Below, piece after piece: positions 5,988 to 8,271 of a stretch of 8,271 nt of DNA (position 1 is the stretch's first letter; every line of letters starts with the position of its first letter). The notes beneath the pieces are model-generated. The model did not search any database. It was not told the DNA's origin and saw only the letters and a list, made by a program, of their open reading frames with translations. This stretch comes from Thermotoga sp. (GTDB lineage Bacteria > Thermotogota > Thermotogae > B3-G13): NCBI GenBank assembly GCA_003641555.1, contig QNAT01000037.1, forward strand, positions 1-8,271, in the 5' to 3' direction. Made by a program: the position numbers and the translations under genes.

Positions 5988-7061
5988 TCAATCTATCCGC
6001 TCTACTCCACTTGCATGAAGTACAACAGGGGTTTCTCTACCAAAAATAGTTACCATAACCTTTACTTCTTGTTTTTCTTCATCTATCTCATGGATCGAAC
6101 CTGTGAAATCCTCAAATGGTCCGCTCTTTATCTTAACGATTTCACCTTTTCTTAATCCAAGGTTGATCTTTATCTTCGGTATCTCAGCTTCAGGATATTT
6201 TTCGTATCCCGTTCTTCTCAGGATAGCTCTTATTTCTCTATTCCCTACAAGAAGAGGTTCTCCTCCAGCCGAAATAAAGTTTACCACATTAGGTAAAGAA
6301 CGTATAAGATGCCACACATCATCATTCATCTTTGCCTCGAGGAAAACATATCCTGGAAACATCTTTCTATATGCTATCTTCCTTATTATGATGTCTTTCC
6401 CAACTCCATAATCGTTTATTTCCGCTATACCTTCCTTTTTGGATACGATTTCTCTTCCTTCGGCAAGAACTTGTTTTTTTTCTACTTTCATGCCTGGATA
6501 TACGATTTCTTTATTGAAGACAGCCTGTGGTATGAAATATTTATCTATTCTACCATTATCTCTTAAAATTTGCACTTCTTTGCCCTTTTCTATTTTCAAT
6601 ATTCTACCAGTTTCTATTACGGGAAAGGATTTATTCTGAGTTAGAAACAAACCTTTTCTCACTTTTATTCCTTCCTTTATGCCTTTCTCAATCTTTGTAC
6701 TTCCCGGTATGGAATAAAGGCGTCTATTCTTATGGTCTAATGTTTCTATTAGGATTTCATAGAAGTTCTTTATACTCCGAATAATACCACTTTCTCGAGC
6801 ACAAACTGGCATTTCACGTGCCAATAAGCTTCCAACTTCTATCTTGTTTCCATTCTTAACAAGTACTTCTGCTTCAGAGGAGACCACATATTTCCCCTTT
6901 TTAGAATCCGTGCTTTTCAGATCTACTTCTATTTCCTCTGGGACGATCACACGCCCTATATAACTTTTCCAGTTAAGGTCTTTTTTCTTTTGTTCTATGG
7001 TTTCTCTGACCGCGTGTTCCTTCCCTGAATAGGTTTGTAAAGCATACCACTTAAACTTCAT
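5988..7061 (-). CDS. nusG: Transcription factor NusG with Thermotoga-type internal domain
   Basis: NusG binds the RNA polymerase clamp, supports elongation, and links to Rho or the ribosome through its KOW domain. At 357 residues it is nearly twice the usual 180. The NGN domain starts normally (KWYALQTYSGKEHAVRE to VIVPEEIEVDL, residues 4-48). It is interrupted by an insert of about 178 residues (49-226) and resumes at KMFPGYVFLEAKMNDDVWHLIRS (233-255). The KOW domain (about 303-357) has KIKSGPFEDFTGSIHEID and ends VTIFGRETPVVLHASGVERID. The insert includes SEAEVLVKNGNKIEVGSLL and ARESGIIRSIKN, patterns like lipoyl/barrel-sandwich hybrid folds. A similar domain II occurs in T. maritima NusG, where the family is also known to be autoinhibited. 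AAAGGAG sits 6 nt before the ATG. It lies 69 nt after secE, the usual pairing. Confidence 0.97.
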   Translation of the reverse strand: MKFKWYALQTYSGKEHAVRETIEQKKKDLNWKSYIGRVIVPEEIEVDLKSTDSKKGKYVVSSEAEVLVKNGNKIEVGSLLAREMPVCARESGIIRSIKNFYEILIETLDHKNRRLYSIPGSTKIEKGIKEGIKVRKGLFLTQNKSFPVIETGRILKIEKGKEVQILRDNGRIDKYFIPQAVFNKEIVYPGMKVEKKQVLAEGREIVSKKEGIAEINDYGVGKDIIIRKIAYRKMFPGYVFLEAKMNDDVWHLIRSLPNVVNFISAGGEPLLVGNREIRAILRRTGYEKYPEAEIPKIKINLGLRKGEIVKIKSGPFEDFTGSIHEIDEEKQEVKVMVTIFGRETPVVLHASGVERID

Positions 7062-7130
7062 AAAGTTCTCCTTTCCTTTTTAGTATAGTTATGTAGTTAT
7101 CATGTGTGGTCATTTTATTACAAACACTAT

Positions 7131-7331
7131 TCATATGCCTAATAACATTAACAAAGCCCTTGTTAACCGTGCAAAGACGATATCGAGTAAAGCAAAATAC
7201 AATCCCGTTATTATCAAGATAACAATAACAACACTTGAAGCAGTAAACAACTGCTTTCGATTAGGCCATGTTGTCTTCTTTATTTCTTGATTTACTTCTT
7301 TTAAAAATAATCTTATACCACCTTTAGCCAT
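7131..7331 (-). CDS. secE: Protein translocase subunit SecE
   Basis: SecE clamps the two halves of the SecY channel in the inner membrane. The 66-residue protein is the short single-helix type, like the 65-residue T. maritima SecE. A cytoplasmic amphipathic helix (about 5-28) contains the conserved VNQEIKKTTWPNRKQL with its TWP motif. One hydrophobic transmembrane segment (about 30-50, SSVVIVILIITGLYFALLD) follows, then a short tail. I prefer the ATG at 7331 because GGTGA lies 4 nt upstream and the resulting N-terminus matches family length. A GTG at 7343 is in frame but has no ribosome binding site. It lies 27 nt after tRNA-Trp and before nusG, so it probably depends on transcript processing at the tRNA. 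Confidence 0.95.
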   Translation of the reverse strand: MAKGGIRLFLKEVNQEIKKTTWPNRKQLFTASSVVIVILIITGLYFALLDIVFARLTRALLMLLGI

Positions 7332-7358
7332 ATCATCACCCACTTTTCATAATTACAG

Positions 7359-7431
7359 CAGGCCTGGCAGGGATTGAACCTGCAACCTCCGAATTTGGAG
7401 TCCGGCGCTCTCCCAATTGAGCTACAGACCT
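7359..7431 (-). tRNA. tRNA-Trp (anticodon CCA)
   Basis: A 73-nt cloverleaf on the minus strand. The acceptor is AGGTCTG/CAGGCCT with the A1-U72 pair and G73 discriminator typical of bacterial tRNA-Trp. D stem is GCTC/GAGC, anticodon stem CCGGA/TTCGG with loop CTCCAAA, and T stem GCAGG/CCTGC. The 3' CCA is not encoded. Its first two bases are the last two of the rpmG stop codon. Confidence 0.96.
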
Positions 7432-7579
7432 ACTTCACTTCCTTATGTATAGTATGTTTCTTACAAACTTTACAGTATTTCTTCATCTCCAATTTCTTTG
7501 GTGTTTTAGTCTTATTTTTAGTTGTAACATAATTTCTACTTTTACATTCTGTACATGCTAAATGAACTATTACTCTCAT
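7430..7579 (-). CDS. rpmG: 50S ribosomal protein L33
   Basis: A small 50S protein near the E site. The 49-residue frame reads [20 protein letters not shown] and continues to [16 protein letters not shown]. Two CxxC pairs (C9/C12 and C36/C39) make it the zinc-binding form of L33. Length and motif spacing are normal. AGAGGTG lies 6 nt before the ATG. It sits between tRNA-Tyr and tRNA-Trp, as rpmG often does ahead of secE-nusG. Its TAG stop (7430-7432) overlaps the 5' end of tRNA-Trp (7431) by two bases, so RNase P cleavage there would leave a transcript without a stop codon. Confidence 0.96.
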   Translation of the reverse strand: MRVIVHLACTECKSRNYVTTKNKTKTPKKLEMKKYCKVCKKHTIHKEVK

Positions 7580-7610
7580 AATAATCACCTCTTATATTTT
7601 ATCACAAATC

Positions 7611-7696
7611 TGGTGGAGAGGGAAGGATTCGAACCTTCGTAGACTTCTGTCGGCGGATTTACAGTCCGCTCCCGTTGACCACTGGGGCACCTCTCC
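7611..7696 (-). tRNA. tRNA-Tyr (anticodon GTA)
   Basis: An 86-nt class II tRNA on the minus strand with encoded 3' CCA (7611-7613) and discriminator A. The acceptor is GGAGAGG/CCTCTCC, the anticodon stem GCGGA/TCCGC with loop CTGTAAA, and the T arm GAAGG-TTCGAAT-CCTTC. A long variable arm, as in bacterial tRNA-Tyr, follows the anticodon stem. It lies 9 nt after tRNA-Thr. Confidence 0.96.
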
Positions 7697-7705
7697 ATTC
7701 TGCGG

Positions 7706-7778
7706 AGCCAGCGAAGGGACTTGAACCCATGACCTGCTGATTACAAATCAGCTGCTCTTCCAGCTGAGCTACGCTGGC
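7706..7778 (-). tRNA. tRNA-Thr (anticodon TGT)
   Basis: A 73-nt cloverleaf on the minus strand. The acceptor is GCCAGCG/CGCTGGC with discriminator T, the D stem GCTC/GAGC, and the anticodon stem GCTGA/TCAGC with loop TTTGTAA. The T arm is ATGGG-TTCAAGT-CCCTT, which leaves one T-T mismatch (50-64). The 3' CCA is not encoded (TCCG follows). It is the first gene of the operon, about 53 nt after the predicted start. Confidence 0.95.
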
Positions 7779-7837
7779 ATACATATTTTTTAACTGTTTT
7801 TCTTTTTCTCACTACTTTGTCTCTTCTTTCGAATCCA

Positions 7838-7866
7838 ATTATACTAATCCATTTTAAAAAAGTCAA
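7838..7866 (-). promoter_or_regulatory. Main operon promoter, sigma-70 type
   Basis: On the minus strand TTGACT (7861-7866, five of six consensus bases) and a perfect TATAAT (7838-7843) are separated by exactly 17 bp. The predicted start is near 7831, giving a leader of about 50 nt before tRNA-Thr. A T/A-rich spacer fits a strong promoter. It would drive the tRNAs and the whole ribosomal protein/polymerase operon. Confidence 0.88.
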
Positions 7867-7900
7867 CCTATCGAATTGCCTTACGAAATTTTCATTAGCT

Positions 7901-7930
7901 ACGAACTAACACGAATGACTACGAATAAAG
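7901..7930 (+). repeat. Three 10-bp units phased on acgaa
   Basis: acgaactaac, acgaatgact and acgaataaag follow one another exactly at 7901, 7911 and 7921, sharing the first five bases. They lie about 70-100 bp upstream of the predicted operon start. The one-turn phasing could mark a protein site or a decayed tandem repeat. Confidence 0.6.
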
Positions 7931-7964
7931 GAGAAATAGTCGGGTCAGCCACAGAGATGCAGAG

Positions 7965-7988
7965 AAAAACCATAGATAAAAACCATAG
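7965..7988 (+). repeat. Direct repeat of AAAAACCATAG
   Basis: The 11-mer occurs at 7965-7975 and 7978-7988, two bases apart. Function unknown. Confidence 0.6.
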
Positions 7989-8096
7989 TGTTAGGATTTT
8001 GGTCATGTCCCTACGGTTATGGGTATGTATAGTGTAAGATGAAATTGATCCACAAAGACAATGTATCCCATTGGGGTTTTGACTTTAAGTCGGCAT

Positions 8097-8211
8097 TACG
8101 AAATTTGCGTTAAGGAATTCGAGGAAAAATGCGTTAAGAAAATGATATTGTCTGAGCGAAGCGAGTTTATCATTTTTAGCATTTTTGCGAAGAATTTTAG
8201 CAAATTTCGTA
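8097..8211. repeat. Long imperfect inverted repeat, MITE-like
   Basis: The outer arms TACGAAATTTGC (8097-8108) and its exact complement (8200-8211) continue inward as an imperfect stem. They end in the perfect pair AAAATGATA (8139-8147) and TATCATTTT (8168-8176), around a 20-nt loop containing GAGCGAAGCGAG. Internal matches include AAAAATGC with GCATTTTT. The whole is about 115 nt with arms near 45-50 nt. The form suits a dispersed palindromic or MITE-type element. No target duplication is obvious. Confidence 0.7.
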
Positions 8212-8233
8212 CTGGCCTTGATTTTTTCTTTGG

Positions 8234-8267
8234 TTCGTTTCTTTTGTATCAAGACAAAAGAAATGAA
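8234..8267. repeat. 14-bp palindrome at the right edge
   Basis: TTCGTTTCTTTTGT (8234-8247) pairs with ACAAAAGAAATGAA (8254-8267) around a 6-nt loop, with one G-T wobble. Ten contiguous bases are perfect. It is probably another dispersed repeat. A terminator is unlikely, since no clean T-run follows the stem on either strand within the window. Confidence 0.65.
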
Positions 8268-8271
8268 CATA

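Larger units (their letters stand above)
7867..8271. other. Intergenic stretch with repeat-like sequence, no convincing gene
   Basis: These 405 bases lie upstream of the main promoter. A 61-codon minus-strand frame (8085-8270) reads straight through two inverted repeats, and its peptide has no recognisable domain, so I do not call it. The stretch holds acgaa units phased at 10 bp (7901-7930), an 11-bp direct repeat (7965-7988), a long imperfect hairpin (8097-8211) and a palindrome (8234-8267). The 11-mer TTACGAAATTT occurs directly at 7881-7891 and 8096-8106. It looks like accumulated dispersed-repeat DNA. The neighbouring gene is out of view. Confidence 0.7.

Noticed and set aside
7062..7130. 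TATACT as a possible nusG promoter
   Set aside because: No -35 at proper spacing, and it lies only about a dozen bases from the nusG ribosome binding site, too close to be convincing.
7332..7343. GTG start four codons upstream for SecE
   Set aside because: No ribosome binding site precedes it. ATG 7331 gives the family length.
7901..7988. CRISPR array or iteron origin
   Set aside because: The units are too short and few, with no regular spacers, no cas or rep gene and no DnaA-box cluster.
8085..8270. 61-codon minus-strand frame upstream of the operon
   Set aside because: It spans two inverted repeats, has no recognised domain or convincing ribosome binding site, and is explained as a chance frame through repeat DNA.

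Overview
The window is a minus-strand transcription/translation operon from a member of the Thermotogota (Thermotogales, Kosmotogales or a close relative). The strongest clue is NusG: at 357 codons it carries the extra ~180-residue internal domain known from Thermotoga maritima NusG. Low GC (about 40% by eye), AGA/ATA-rich codons and Lys/Ile/Glu-rich proteins fit this. I cannot name the genus. All genes read right to left.

Transcription order, from high to low coordinates. A strong sigma-70-type promoter (7838-7866, 17-bp spacer) precedes tRNA-Thr(TGT), tRNA-Tyr(GTA), rpmG (L33), tRNA-Trp(CCA), secE, nusG, rplK, rplA, rplJ, rplL and rpoB. rpoB runs off the left edge; rpoC presumably follows. 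This is the classic secE-nusG-rplKAJL-rpoBC cluster with tRNAs threaded into its head. The products work together: L11, L1, L10, L12 and L33 build the 50S subunit, NusG and RpoB belong to transcription, SecE is part of the translocon, and the tRNAs supply translation.

Three starts differ from the longest open frames. RplJ starts at a TTG (4670) behind a perfect Shine-Dalgarno sequence, because the sequence upstream is an L10-type autoregulatory leader and not coding. RplA starts at ATG 5502. SecE starts at ATG 7331. rpmG (49 aa) is short and easily missed, and its TAG stop overlaps the first two bases of tRNA-Trp.

The 377-base rplL-rpoB gap holds what looks like an internally deleted IS200/IS605-type element of about 290 bp. 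It has a hairpin at each end, a 61-codon frame resembling joined TnpB N- and C-terminal tails, and an internal promoter pointing at rpoB. A perfect 14-bp hairpin then lies just before rpoB.

The 405 bases upstream of the promoter (7867-8271) hold no convincing gene. They contain repeat-like DNA: three 10-bp acgaa-phased units, a short direct repeat, a 115-nt imperfect hairpin and a further palindrome at the right edge. I found no wholly new multi-gene system. The items most worth following are the mini-element in the rpoB leader, the rpmG/tRNA-Trp overlap, and unusual residues in RpoB and L12.
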